Of a stretch of 64,000 nt of DNA, positions 53,039 through 63,500 are shown one piece after another. The position numbers were made by a program, and so were the translations under genes. This stretch comes from Prorocentrum cordatum (lineage: Eukaryota > Sar > Dinophyceae > Prorocentrales > Prorocentraceae): NCBI GenBank assembly GCA_963575745.1, contig CAUYUJ010014560.1, positions 519,328 through 583,327 of the forward strand, written 5' to 3'. Below the pieces are notes generated by a model. That model searched no databases. It was given only the letters and a program-made list of their open reading frames with translations, and was not told the origin of the DNA. Position 1 is the stretch's first letter. The number at the start of each line of letters is the position of its first letter.

Positions 53039-53690
53039 ACATCATCATCAGCATCATTCGCATCGACATCCTCATCCCCATCGTCAACAACAACATCATC
53101 ACCACCGTCATCGCCACCGTCATCGTCACCGTCATCATGACAATCGCTATCGTCATAAACGTGATGATTGACAGCTGCATCCTCATCCTCACCGTCATCA
53201 TTATCATCGCCATCATCGACATCCTCATCCTCATGCTCCTCCTTCTCCTCCTCATCCTCATCATCATCGCCATCATCCTCATCCTCATCCTCATCAGGAT
53301 CCATAGCACCATCGTCACCAATAGCATTAGCATTACCATCGCCATCGCCTTCATCATCCTCAGTGTGGTCATCGTCTTCATCATGGCCATCCTCATCCTA
53401 ATCATCACAATCATCATCGTAATCATCCTCATCGGCATCTTCATCCACATCCGCATCATCTTCACCATCATCCTTCTCATCATCATCGTCAGATTCCTCA
53501 TCAGCATCACCATCACCGTTATTGACAATCTCATCACCGTATGCATCACCGAGGTCATCACCAATATCACGATCACAGCCAGCTTTACCATGACAGTCAT
53601 TATCAGCATCATCGCCAGCGTCATCATTATCATAAGCATCATCATCACAATCCCAACCCTCCCAATCATTCATCGCCATCGCCATCGAAT
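52690..53690. repeat. CAT/ATC microsatellite, about 1 kb
   Basis: Imperfect ATC/CAT triplets with occasional CCT, CGT and GGC. It produces long His/Ile/Ser frames on the plus strand and Met/Asp-rich frames of up to 363 codons on the minus strand; none is a gene. Confidence 0.95.
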
Positions 53691-53808
53691 TCATCGGGCC
53701 TGGCGGGCGAACCATTAAAGTATGGTGCTTAATCGATTGGCAGCCTGGGGTTCTAACAAGAGGGTCGTGCTAGGCGGGCGGACCCTGACCGGCGGGTCGG
53801 ATCGGATC
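53691..53808. other. Non-repetitive island between the CAT arrays
   Basis: 118 bp without CAT repeats, with CTGGCGGGCG and CTAGGCGGGCGGACC near its two sides. No known RNA or protein is recognised. Confidence 0.4.
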
Positions 53809-53813
53809 ATCAG

Positions 53814-53855
<42 letters not shown>

Positions 53856-54680
53856 TATCACCAGCATCATGATAATCATGGTGGTCATCAGCAGCAGCAC
53901 GATCATCATCATAATGAGCATAAATACCATCATCAACATAGTCATCATCATGGCCATGATCATGATCGTCACAATCGTCATCGCCATTCGCAATCCTCGC
54001 TCTCATACTCATCCTCACCTCATCCTTTTCGCCATCATCACCACCGTGATGATGATCAGAATGACGGTCATGGACATGAGCATGATGATGGTCATCATCA
54101 TCATTGTCGCCATCATCATCATCATCAGCATCATCATCATCATCATCGTCATCAGAGTCATCGACAGAATTGTCATTATCGTTATCACCAGCATCAGCAC
54201 AATCCACGTTTACATTTACCACCACCATGATCGTCACCCCGACCTCCGTCGTCATCATCACAATTTTCATCACAATCACAACGATCATACTCATCAGCAA
54301 AATCACCGTTTTCGGCATGACAATCATCATCGTGATCAGCTTCGCCATCGTCATCTTCATCGTCATCATCATCAGCAGCAGCATCATCAACATCGCCATC
54401 GTCATCATCATCAAAACCATCACCATCATCACCATCACCAGCGTCACAAGTATCATATCAACCGCCACAGTCACCACAATCACCACGGACAGCATCGCCA
54501 CCTTCATCGCCACCGCCACCATCACCACTGCCATCGTGGTCGTCATCGTCATCAAGGTCATCACCATTACCGGCATCACTATTTGTTATCGTCATCGACA
54601 TACTTATGATCAGCCGCATCAGTTTAATCGCCGTCATCGTCGTCATCATTATCGCTAGCCTTATCGTGACCCGTCTCCTG
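53809..54680. repeat. CAT/ATC microsatellite, second array
   Basis: Starts with nearly perfect ATC triplets (53811-53855), then decays into mixed CAT/CGT/CAC triplets as in the first array. Confidence 0.95.
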
Positions 54681-55090
54681 CTCCTCCTCATCATCATGGG
54701 ATGGGAATGGGAAGCTGGGGGCGTCCACAAAAGAAGAAAAAAAACGGACCTAAACATCAGTGAGCTTCAGCTTGCGTCACTTCGCCCTGAGGGCCTACAG
54801 GAGGAACGCTAGCGCCACGAACGCTGGGGATGGGGGCCCACAGGCGATTCGCGGCGGGCGGGGGGCGCGAGAGCCACGACGCACCGCCGATCTGAGAGGG
54901 CATTCGCTTCAAGCTGGTCAGCAATTCGCTGTGGAGGGAGAGGACAGGCGCGGGGGGGGGGCAGGCGAGAGGGGGAGAGGTTTTCCACAACTCCTGGCAC
55001 GCCCTAGCGAATCTCGAATTCCGGCGATCGGCAACCCTTTCCACGCGCTCTCGCTCTCCCTCTGTTTCCCTCTTTTTTTCTGCTCTCCTC
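54681..55090. other. No gene seen
   Basis: Short unique segment with a G run at 54950 and a CT-rich end. Confidence 0.4.
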
Positions 55091-55132
55091 ATTATATATT
55101 CCTTTATTTCGTTCTCTCTCTCTCTCTCTCTC

Positions 55133-55170
<38 letters not shown>

Positions 55171-55190
55171 TCTCTCTCTCTATTTCTCTT

Positions 55191-55224
<34 letters not shown>

Positions 55225-55346
55225 TCTGGGGGGGGGGAGGGGAAGGACACCCCCCCGCGCCCGGCGGGCAACCAGGCCCGGGCAAGGCAGCTGGCGGCGG
55301 CCCCCCGGCGCGAATCACCAGCCCGCGTGCGACAATAGGAGGAGGA

Positions 55347-55377
<31 letters not shown>

Positions 55378-55455
55378 GAGGAGGAGGAGGAGGAGGAGGA
55401 GGAGGAGGAGGAGGAGGAGGAGGAGGAGGAGGAGGAGGAGGAGGAGGAGATGGAG
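55091..55455. repeat. CT microsatellite followed by GGA microsatellite
   Basis: TCTCTC from 55113 to 55228 and GGA/GAG triplets from 55338 to 55452, separated by about 100 bp of GC-rich sequence. Confidence 0.95.
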
Positions 55456-55539
55456 GAGGAGAAAATGGAGGAGGAAGAGGAAGCGGGAGGAGCGGCCAGC
55501 CGGGGGGAGGGGAGGCAGGGGCAAGGGGCGGGGGCGGTC

Positions 55540-55805
55540 GGAAGGCGGCGGTCGTGGTGGTGGGCGTGATGGTCGTAGTGGGCGTGGGGGCGGCGGCCGC
55601 GGTGGCGGCCGAAGCGGTCGTGGTGGTCGTAGTGGTCGCGGCGCTGGTCGTCGTCGTCGTGGCCGCCCGCATTGGTCGTCGCAGTGCTCGTGACGGTAGG
55701 CGAACGTAGTGGTGGTGGGCGTGGTTGTCGTAGTGGTCGTAGGGCGGCGGTCGTGGTGGTGGTCGTGGTGGTGGTCGTGGTGGTCGTAGTGGGCGTGGGG
55801 CGGGC
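55540..55805. repeat. GGTCGTGGTGGTG repeat at the 3' end of the LINE
   Basis: GGTCGTGGTGG and GGGCGGCGGTCG motifs alternate with a period of about 12-18 bp. It abuts the 3' end of the minus-strand non-LTR element, where LINE-like elements often carry simple-repeat tails. Confidence 0.8.
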
Positions 55806-55833
55806 GTGCTAATGGTCGCCGCGGTGGTGTCGG

Positions 55834-56300
55834 TGGTCCAGTCGGAGCCCGTGAGTTGCCCACGTCGCACTCAGCAGCATTTCAGCGCTGCCGAACGCGA
55901 GGCGCCGCTGAATCTTTCTCCACGTTGTAGAGATCACAACGGACCGGTCGGCATCCGGCAGGCCCCGGCCGTAGGAGCGCACAAGGCGACCAGCTCGTCC
56001 GCCGGCCGGCCCCCAGTCTCCAAGACAGCCGGGATGAGATCCCCTCTGGCCGGGGGGTAGCGCGCCCGCTTTCTGTCGACTGCCTGAGCCGCCACCCCGT
56101 CCGTGCGAGCCCTGGCCTGCCTGCGAGGCGTCGTTGTCGCTGTGTTCGCAGGTGACAGACCAGTCCACAAAGATTGGGGCGTTGGTAGCGGGGTCGCGCG
56201 TGGGCACGTCGAGGATGGCCTCCTCCCAGGCTCCAGTGTCGGGGCGCTGGCGGCCCCAAGCAGGGACTCGCTGCACGGTCGTGGCCCTGCGGCCCGTCTG
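55834..56300 (-). pseudogene. LINE restriction-like endonuclease domain
   Basis: The element's nicking endonuclease. EEAILDVPTRDPATNAPIFV then DWSVTCEHSDNDA gives the D...D-x-V core of a PD-(D/E)XK-type fold (about 56150-56230). One frame over: DGVAAQAVDRKRARYPPARG and PAVLETGGRPADELVAL (about 55985-56095) supply the Lys-x-x-x-Tyr and Pro-x-x-ETGGR elements. Back in the first frame: GLPDADRSVVISTTWRKIQR and LAFGSAEMLLSA. Two compensating frame changes (near 56110 and 55975) bracket the middle piece. The motif pattern, not overall similarity, supports the call. Confidence 0.7.
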
Positions 56301-56602
56301 AGCGCAGTGCCGGGGCCCGCTCCAGTCGCGCAGGAAGTTGTGCCTGTAGCCCCTGCTGCCCCCGCGCCCGCACTTCCGGGCGCGCTAGCCTTTGGCGCCC
56401 AGCGCTTCTCCGCAAAGCGAGCCGTCCTGTTTGCGGCGCTGACAGCGCGAGCCCGGGGAACACGCGTCGCAGCAAAGACGCGTGCGCAATTGGCCACGAA
56501 GTGGTTGTCTGGGGGGGGGCGCGTCGCCCTCCTCGCGCGGCAGGAGCCGGGCCCCCGCTCCAGGGCCTCCGGCGCCGCGCAGAGCGAATTGGCCGTCCTC
56601 GT

Positions 56603-58514
56603 CTAGCGCCCGGAGGAGCCGCGCTCTTTTGGCGAAGCAGGTCCTCTTCCCCCAGTGCCCCTGCTGTTCCTGGGCTCAGCCACGAGAGCTGCCCAGTCCA
56701 AGGGTTCGGCCTTCGCCTCCTGCTTGTCGAGCTCCGCTTCGGCGCGGCGCGAAGCGCCTGCAGTCTGAGGGCAGCGCGCCTGGGCGGCCTCCGCCGAGCT
56801 GGCTCCGAGGTAGTCTGCCACGCCCCGAAAGCAGAAAGCCCAGCTTCCGAGGTGGGCGCGGGCGGCGGTCTCCCAGGCCGAAGGGAAGCCGTTGCCGCCG
56901 TCTTTGAGGCGGAGGGTGAGCCACTCCAGGATTCTGCTCATTGCTCAGGGGCCCTGTTAGCGCAGCGTATACGGCCCCGAAGAGCAAGTCGTCGAGCTCC
57001 CTCACCCAGGCGGTCTCGTAGATCGCGCGCAGCAGGTGGGTGCAGCAGTCCTGGGCGTTGGTGCGGAGCAGCGCGTGTGCCCCCTCCGCCGAGAGTCCGT
57101 TCTGGCGCAGCGCTCTCCAGCGGGCCAGGAAGTGCCGCGTTTTGCCAAGGACCTCTCGACCATCGGAACTGGCCAGGAAGGGCAGCCTGGCGTCCTCGTC
57201 GTCCTCGTCTCGGTCGTGCCACGTGACCGGTTTCCCCAAGACGGTCAAGGTGGCGGTCCGGAGCGGCGCGAGCTGGGGAAGGATCGGCGCGGCGGGGCTA
57301 GCGGTCCATACCTTGGTCTTGTCCGCGTTGAGCTCAAGGCCGGCCCGGGCCATCTCTTCCCGCACGACTTCGCGTGCTTGGGCGGCGGCCTCTGCTGGCA
57401 CGACCACGAGCATGTCGTCGAGGTAGGAAAAGAGGCGGGAGGCGGGGCTCAGCAGTTGCAGGCGCTCGCGGGCGCGGGCGAGGGCGTCGGCGATCCCAAT
57501 GGCGAAGAACGCGGGGCTGAGCGGGCAGACCTGGTCGACGCCTGTCTGGGCCGACACGCGCATGGGGGTGCCGAGGTCGCCCCAGAAAACGTGCGTCGTC
57601 GGCCTCGTCAGCCAGGCGCTGGCGACCGGGAGGAGGCTCGGCGCCCGGCGGCCCGCGCTGCGTCGACCAAGCACCGTTTGCCGGGGCAGGGCATTGAATG
57701 CATTGGTAGCATCGAAGGCAAGGACGGCGGCCCCCAGCATCGCTTCGGCCAAAGCGGTGACGCATTTGTGGACCCGCTCGCAGCCCGCCCGCGTGCCGAC
57801 CGCGAACTGGTGGGGACCGCTGGCGTCTTTCAGCTCCTCCTTGAAGACCTCGCAAGCCGCCTTCGCCGCCAGCCTGCGGAGGGCGCCCCCGCATGCCACC
57901 GGCCGCAGTTTCCCGTTTTTCTTCCGCAGCGCCACCGGCCGTTCCCCCAAGTTGGCCGCAAGGAAATCACCGGGGAGGACGCCGAGGAGGAAGGCCATAG
58001 CCACCCGGCAGTTCGCCTCGAACGCGGCCGAATCGGCAAGGAGAGTCTTCCAATGCTCGAAGCGGGAGCCGTTGGGGCTCGGGCCGCGCCTCCGCAGGGC
58101 ATGCTCGATGGCCTTGCGCACCGCGTGCAGGAGCTTTTCCGTGATCCAGTCGTCGGGTAATTGCGCTGCGGCTGCGCTGGCGCCCGCGGCTGCAGCAGCC
58201 CCAGCAGCGGCGGTGGCGGCCGCCTCGCGCCACAGAGTCCCCCTGTCTCCGTGCCGAGCAATGCGGATCCGTCGCGTGAGAATTTTGGAAAGCCCGCCGC
58301 TGCCCTTAGCACTCCGTCCTCCGCGGACCCGGGTCGGTGTGAAGAGGATCGCCCTGTCGGAGACGGTCAGCAGTTTGCCCGCCCTGCTGGCTGCGGCGGG
58401 GCCCCCAACCCGCTGCGAGTCGAGGAAGGCGGCGGCGGCGCCCCCCTGGAGCACGGCGAGGGAGCGCGCGAGGGGCTCAAGGACCGACCCGACGGTGCGG
58501 ACGTCCACCCCCAA
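56603..58514 (-). pseudogene. LINE reverse transcriptase
   Basis: Reverse transcriptase for target-primed integration. Seen in order: KLRPVACGGALRRLAAKAAC, PHQFAVGTRAGCERVHKCV, LAFDATNAFNALPRQ (motif A), QTGVDQVCPLSPAFFAIG (motif B; GCPLSP is usual, here VCPLSP), FSYLDDMLVVVP (YLDD at 57414-57425, both Asp kept), and LELNADKTKVW (motif D). At about 56945 the frame passes from PLSNEQ into another that reads RILEWLTLRLKDGGNGFPSA (56860-56940), the expected continuation. The upstream frame is the same one that ends at TGA 58521-58523. Identity as non-LTR RT is strong; the exact clade is not determined. Confidence 0.85.
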
Positions 58515-58520
58515 GTCGTT

Positions 58521-59279
58521 TCACGACACCCCGCCCCACCAGTCCAGATTGAGGAGCGTCTGCGCCGGGGCCCCATCGGCGTCGAGGCCGGGCGGCCGAG
58601 CGTCGTCGTCGGCGTCGTCATCGCCACGTGGGGCCCTGCGGCCCGGCGCCCGCGCCCGGTCGGCTGCGCGGCGGCGCAGCCGCCCAGCGCGTGAGTCGGC
58701 GAGGTGCTCCGCCCGTGTAGGACGCCCTGGTTGGTCGCAAAAGTGGTGCAGCCCCGCCTGGGCCTCCGGCGAGAGGGAGGCGCTACCCTGGGCCAAATCA
58801 AAAGGGCCGAGCCCGCCCTCCACGCAACTCAGGCAGAAGTAGCTCCTGTGGGCCAGGCTGCGGGGCGCACGGTGCACGCGCAGGTCGGTTTTGGAGGAAG
58901 GCCTGCAGCAGGCGCTGGCCCGGCGCGCGCAGGAGCGGCGGCGCGGCATAACGTCCACTGCCCACTCGGACTCTGCTGCTTGACCCGGGGCTGGCGCCGG
59001 AGGCTGCGCTGCGGGAGGGCCCGCCGGGGGTGCGGCAGGGGCAGGACCGCCTGGCGGCGGGGCGGCTGCGCCTGCTGGATGGGCCGGCGCTGCGGGGCCA
59101 GCGGGGAAGGCGGGCGCAGCAATGGCCCTAGCCAACAAGACAGCATGGCTGGCGAATGCCATCTTCGACGACAAGCTGGAGTAGCCACCGGGGCTGAGAG
59201 CGACCGTGAGGGCGGCGGTGAGCGCCTCGCAGAGCGGCCGATTAAAGTGCATGCACAGGCAGGCTGCGGTTCGCTGCAC
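58521..59279 (-). pseudogene. N-terminal part of the LINE ORF, ended by TGA
   Basis: 253 codons in the same frame as the RT. They contain a Pro/Ala-rich stretch, then a Cys/His-containing piece (RSCARRASACCRPS, YFCLSCVEGGLG) that might be a degraded zinc finger, and LLNLDWWGGVS just before TGA at 58521-58523. Removal of that single codon would join it to the RT. The frame has no ATG at its outer end; internal ATGs exist. No homologue is recognised for this part. Confidence 0.6.
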
Positions 59280-59985
59280 GGGGCCTCAATGAACCACCGC
59301 CCCCAAACACAGGAAGTGCAGAGGAGCGTGCCCGATGCACGCCGCCGCGAGGATGAACGCAGGGCGGGGTGGCCCGTGGAGCAAGGGGCCGAAGACAGCA
59401 TGTCCTCCTTGGGCGAGGGGGAGGCTGCCCAGCACTGGAAGGATGTGGACTGGCACCATCACGAGCAGAGGCGGCAGGATGCTGAGCGCGCTGTGGACCA
59501 TGTCGAGCGCTGGGGACAGCGCAGCCGGTGCTGGGGGCCAAGGCGCGCAGGCCTTAGGAAAGGCCAGCGGGCGAGAAGATGTTCGCGAAGCCCCCCTGGT
59601 CGAAGATGCACAGCTCCGGATGTGGAACAAAAAGAAGAGCTCGGCCGAGGAGACGAGGTGACCCTGGCCACCGAAGTCGAGGCTGCGAGTCGTCGGCCTC
59701 GTGCGCCCTAACGTTGTGCTGCTCCTGGTTATGGTTGTGCTGCTCGCTGCTGCGCCACTGGTCCAAACCGCGGATGGCAACTGAGATCCGCTGCTTCCAA
59801 CTGCACTGCTCCCATTCGCGCTGCCGGCACACCTCGCGGTTACCAACGTAGAGCTGCTGCTCTCTGCCGCGCTGCACCTGGCACTGGCAGCGCTGCCCTC
59901 TCTCGTGCTGCAGGTCCGGCTAGAGGACGTCACCGTATAGCAGCTGCTTCTGGTTGCGTCGCTCCCTGTTGCGCCGCTGGTCCCA
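59280..59985. other. Coding-like sequence, no gene recognised
   Basis: A minus frame (59286-60254, 322 codons) ends in a hydrophobic, non-repetitive stretch (LLVMVPVHILPVLGSLPLAQ) but enters the Pro/Ala repeat upstream. 59700-59960 contains diverged GTTGTGCTGCTCCTGGTT repeats. No function is suggested. Confidence 0.35.
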
Positions 59986-59989
59986 ATCG

Positions 59990-61160
59990 GCGTTGGTGCA
60001 GGCGCCGGCATTGGTGTCGGCGTAGGCGCGGGCGTCGGTGCTGGCGATGGGGCTGACATCGGCGCTGGCGTAGGCGCTGGCGTCGCCGTGAGTGCTGGCG
60101 ACGGCGTTACCGTCGGCGCTGGCGAAGGCGCCAAAGATGGTGCTGGCGTGGGGGCGGGCGTCGCTGCTGGTGCATGCGCTGGCGTAGGTGCCGACATAGG
60201 CTCAGGCGCGGATGCCGGGGATGGTGCTGGCGTCGGCGCTGGCGAAGGCGACAAAGATGGTGGTAGCGTATGGCCTATAACGTCGGCGCTGGCGTAGGCG
60301 CGGGCGTTGGTGCCGGCGCAGGCGCAAGCGTGGACGCTAGCGCCGGTGCGCGCCGGAGAACTGCCCGGCTAACCGGCGCGCTGTTGCCTGACGGCGGTGC
60401 TGCTGTAGACGCCAGCGTTGGTGTCGGCGTAGGCGCCGGCGTTGGCGCCGGCGTAGTGGCTGGCATCGCTGCTGGTGTAGGCGCTGGCGTTGGTGCCGGC
60501 GGAGGCGCAGGGGATGGTGCTGGCGTCGGCGCTGGCGAAGGCGTCAAACATTGTGGCGGCGTGTGGGCTGACGTAGGCGCTGGTGTAAGTGCTGGCGTTG
60601 GTGCCGACATAGGCTCAAGCGTGAACGCCAACGCTGGCGTGCACCAGTTAGCTGCCCGGCTAACCGGTGCGCCGCGGCCTGACGGCGGTGCTGCTGTAGA
60701 CGCCGGCGCTGGTGTCGGCGTAGGCGCTGGAGTTGGCGCTGGCGCAGGGGCAGACGTCGCTGCTGGTGCAGGCGCTGGCGTGAGGAGGCGCAGGCGTAGA
60801 CGCCGGGGATGGTGCCGGCGTCGGCGCTGGCGAAGGCGACAAAGATGGTGGTAGCGCAAGGCCTATAACGTCGGCGCTGGTGTAGGCGCGGGCGTTGGTG
60901 CCGGCGTAGGCGCAAACGTGAACGCTAGCGCTGGCGCGCGCCGTTTAGCCGCCCCGCTAACCGGTGCGCTGCGGCCTGACGGCGGTGCTGCTGTAGACGC
61001 CGGCGTTGGTGTCGGCGTAGGCGCCGGCGTTGGTGCTGGCGTAGTGGCTGGCGTCGCTGCCGGTGTAGGCGCTGGCGTTGGTGCTGGCGGAGGCGTAGGC
61101 GTAGGTGCCGTGGGTGGTGCTGGCGTCGGCGCTGGCGTAGGCGTCAAAGGTGTCGTACTA
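59990..61160. repeat. 12-bp GGCGCTGGCGTA array with a 290-bp higher-order period
   Basis: GGCGCTGGCGTA and variants (Gly-Val-Gly-Ala on the plus strand, Pro-Ala-Pro-Thr on the minus) fill the region. A distinct block with CGGCTAACCGGTGCG...CTGACGGCGGTGCTGCTGTA recurs at about 60329, 60619 and 60909, giving a 290-bp higher-order unit. Confidence 0.9.
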
Positions 61161-62640
61161 TTCCCGGTACCTGTCGCGCTGCCACTGGCGCCGCTTCCCG
61201 TTGTGCTGCTGGTCACACGGGAAATTGTCAACGTAGGGCTGCTGCTCCATGTTGTGCTGCTCCCGGCGCCGGCCGTGCTGCCGAGCGTCGTTTTGCCCGA
61301 CTTCGCCGCGCTGCACCCTGTCGTGGGAGGGATCCCCGACGCACCGCTCCAGCGCGCACTGCTCGATGTCCTGCTCGTCGCACTCGTGGGCGTGAGGCTG
61401 CTGCGCTGTCCTCGCGGGCGAGACGGGGCATGGCCCTGCGAGGGGCCTGCAGGATGCTCAAGACGACCCTGCCCGCCCCCCCCCCAAACCACTAGCCAGG
61501 AACGCCAGGTTCATCGCGGGGGGGGTGCGGGGGCGCGGAGCTGGGCCCGGGACAGGGAGAGGAGCTAAGGCGGAGGCGGGGGGCTGGGCGACGGCTGGGC
61601 CGCGGGCGCGGGGGGGGCGGGCCGAGGGCCCAGGCTTGGAGGGGTGGCTATATGGGGGGGGGCCCTGCTCGGAGAGAAGGACGGGGGGCGGGTGGGAACT
61701 CCTTCGGGTCGGAACCCCGCCCCATGTCCATGGGGCCAGCCACGGCGCCGTTGTCAAAGTTGAGCTGCTGCTTTCAGCCGCATTGCTCCCTGGTGCGCTG
61801 CTGGCCCCACTTGCGATAGTCGAAGTAGAGCTGCCAGTCTCTGTCGTGCCACTCCTCGCGCAAATCCGACAGGGGGGGGGGGGGGGGCGCGGCGGCGGCC
61901 GGCGGACTGAAGGGAAGGGTGCGCCAGAACGGCCCTACAGGGATCCACAACAACCAAGGGGCGTGGAGAGAGGAGAGGAAGGAGAGGGAGCGGGAGAGAA
62001 CAGGAAAGGGGAAAGGGGGAGAGTGGGGTGGTGGAGGGACCTCCCAGCGGACCCCTCCCGGAGCCCAGCCACCCGTCGGAACGCCCTGGGGGTGGGGAAA
62101 AGGATGGCGGGGCTAAACTGCCGCAGTTGGGTGCCGCCGTCAAGAACGCCAGCGCTCTCGTTCCCCATGATCCGCGCGTGCGGGCGCCCCGGAAAGCTCT
62201 CGCGAGGGGCAGCGAAATCGACCCAAGTGTCGGACAGCGCGTCACGAGGATGGGCTGGCGTTTCCAAACATGGGGTCCTAAACTTGCCCCGAAACCTGCC
62301 GCTTTGACCCTGAGTCCCCGAAGACATCCAGGGCGAGCCAGCGCCCAGGCGGCGACGGGGCGGGAGGTGCTCGACGCAGACGTGGTCGGCGCCGTGGTAC
62401 CGTTCGATGCGGGAGTGCTGGATAGGAGCGAGATGATCGACCCCGTCGTGGTGTGGAGCTGCTGTCAACGTGGTGCTGGTCCTTGCCATGATGCTGGTCA
62501 GCGGCGAGGTGCTCGGCCCCTTCACGAGCGACATCGTGGGGCTGTTTGATTCCGTAGCGTTGAGACGCCGCGTCATGCCTGCCTCCGTCATGGTGAACGG
62601 CGTGCTGCTCAAGGGCCAAATGGTTGTGGACCGCGTGGTG
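61161..62640. other. Diverged GTGCTGCTGGTC repeats, otherwise no gene seen
   Basis: 61185-61270, 61750-61860 and 62370-62490 carry degenerate copies of a CGTAGAGCTGCTGCTCC / GTTGTGCTGCTGGTC unit. 61490-61700 and 61866-62070 are G-rich. Open frames are GC-driven. Confidence 0.45.
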
Positions 62641-63150
62641 TAACGGCCTTCGCTGGCTGTCCTGCTCGCTTCCGTAGTGCTGGATGGCGAGGTGATGGGC
62701 GACTCAGCCGAGGTGGACTTCGTTGTGCTGCTCGCCGTCGCGTGCTGGTCCCGGACGTTCTGCTGGAGGACGTGCCGCCCGCTGCCCTGCCCGTCGCACT
62801 CGTGGTCCCGGGGCCAGCGCTGCTGGCACCGGGCGCACTCCCCAGCGTGATGGTGCCCAAATCCGTCGTGCTGCTCGTCATCGTGGCGCTGGTCCTGGAC
62901 GTGGTTCCAGAAGACGTGCTGCCCGTTGCACTGCTTACCGTAACCGTGGATGTGGGGGTGGTGCTCCTGGCGTCGGGGGCCCTGCCAGGCGTCGTGGTGT
63001 CCGACTCCGTCGCGCTGCTCACCATCGTGGTGCTGGTCGCAGACGTGTTGCTAGAGGGCGCGCCGCCCGCTGCCCTGCTCGTCGCCCTCGTGGACGTGCG
63101 GCTCGAAAACGTGATGGGTGATGGTCTTTGCACTGCCCGGCTCCTGAGCG
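62641..63150. repeat. About 144-bp repeat with a 48-residue coding-like period
   Basis: GCTGGTCCCGGACGTTCTGC (about 62741) recurs at about 62887 and 63028 with spacing 146 and 141 bp. A plus frame reads LLEDVPPAALPVAL, PEDVLPVALLTVT and LLEGAPPAALLVAL at matching points. Confidence 0.75.
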
Positions 63151-63154
63151 GGCC

Positions 63155-63500
63155 AGGGGCCCATGCTGCTTGGCCCCGTCGCGCCGTTCGGCGGCCTGCA
63201 GTCGAGTCTGAGCGCGCCGCTCGAGGACGCGGAGCTCTTTGCACTGCTTGTCTCACTCGTGGGCCGAGGGCCCATGCTGCTGGGCGCCGTCGCGCTGTTC
63301 AGCGACGTGCCGCGGGTTCCGGGCGCGCCGCTCAAAGACGCGGTGATCTTTGCGCCGGTTGACCCATGAGCGGGCAGGGGGCCGATGTTGATGGGCCCCG
63401 CCGTGCTGCCCCGCAGCGCGCTGCACCTTCTGGACGTGACGATCGAAGACGCGGCGTTCTTTGCACTGCGTGTCTCAGTCGCGGTCCCAAGGCCCACTCG
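63155..63500. repeat. About 112-bp tandem repeat, three copies
   Basis: CATGCTGCTTGGCCCCGTCG (63160), CATGCTGCTGGGCGCCGTCG (63271) and GATGTTGATGGGCCCCGCCG (63384) begin units that share GACGCGG..TCTTTGCACTG. On the minus strand they read SSMGP...SAK repeats. Confidence 0.8.

Larger units (their letters stand above)
55806..59279 (-). mobile_element. Non-LTR retrotransposon (LINE-like, RT + restriction-like endonuclease)
   Basis: On the minus strand: a Pro/Ala-rich and Cys-containing N-terminus (59279-58524), RT (58514-about 56945), a thumb-like LRLKDGGNGFPSAW segment (56930-56860), then an endonuclease-like end (56280-55850), followed by a simple-repeat tail. No LTRs are visible. The architecture with the endonuclease after RT is that of R2/R4/CRE-type elements. 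Interrupted by one in-frame TGA and at least three frame changes. Confidence 0.8.

Noticed and set aside
52578-53718. 363- and 354-codon frames on both strands
   Set aside because: Translations of CAT/ATC triplets (Met/Ile or Asp/His runs) with no non-repetitive protein core.
53700-53780. Possible tRNA in the island between CAT arrays
   Set aside because: A GGTTCTAA-like T-loop is present but acceptor and anticodon stems do not pair.
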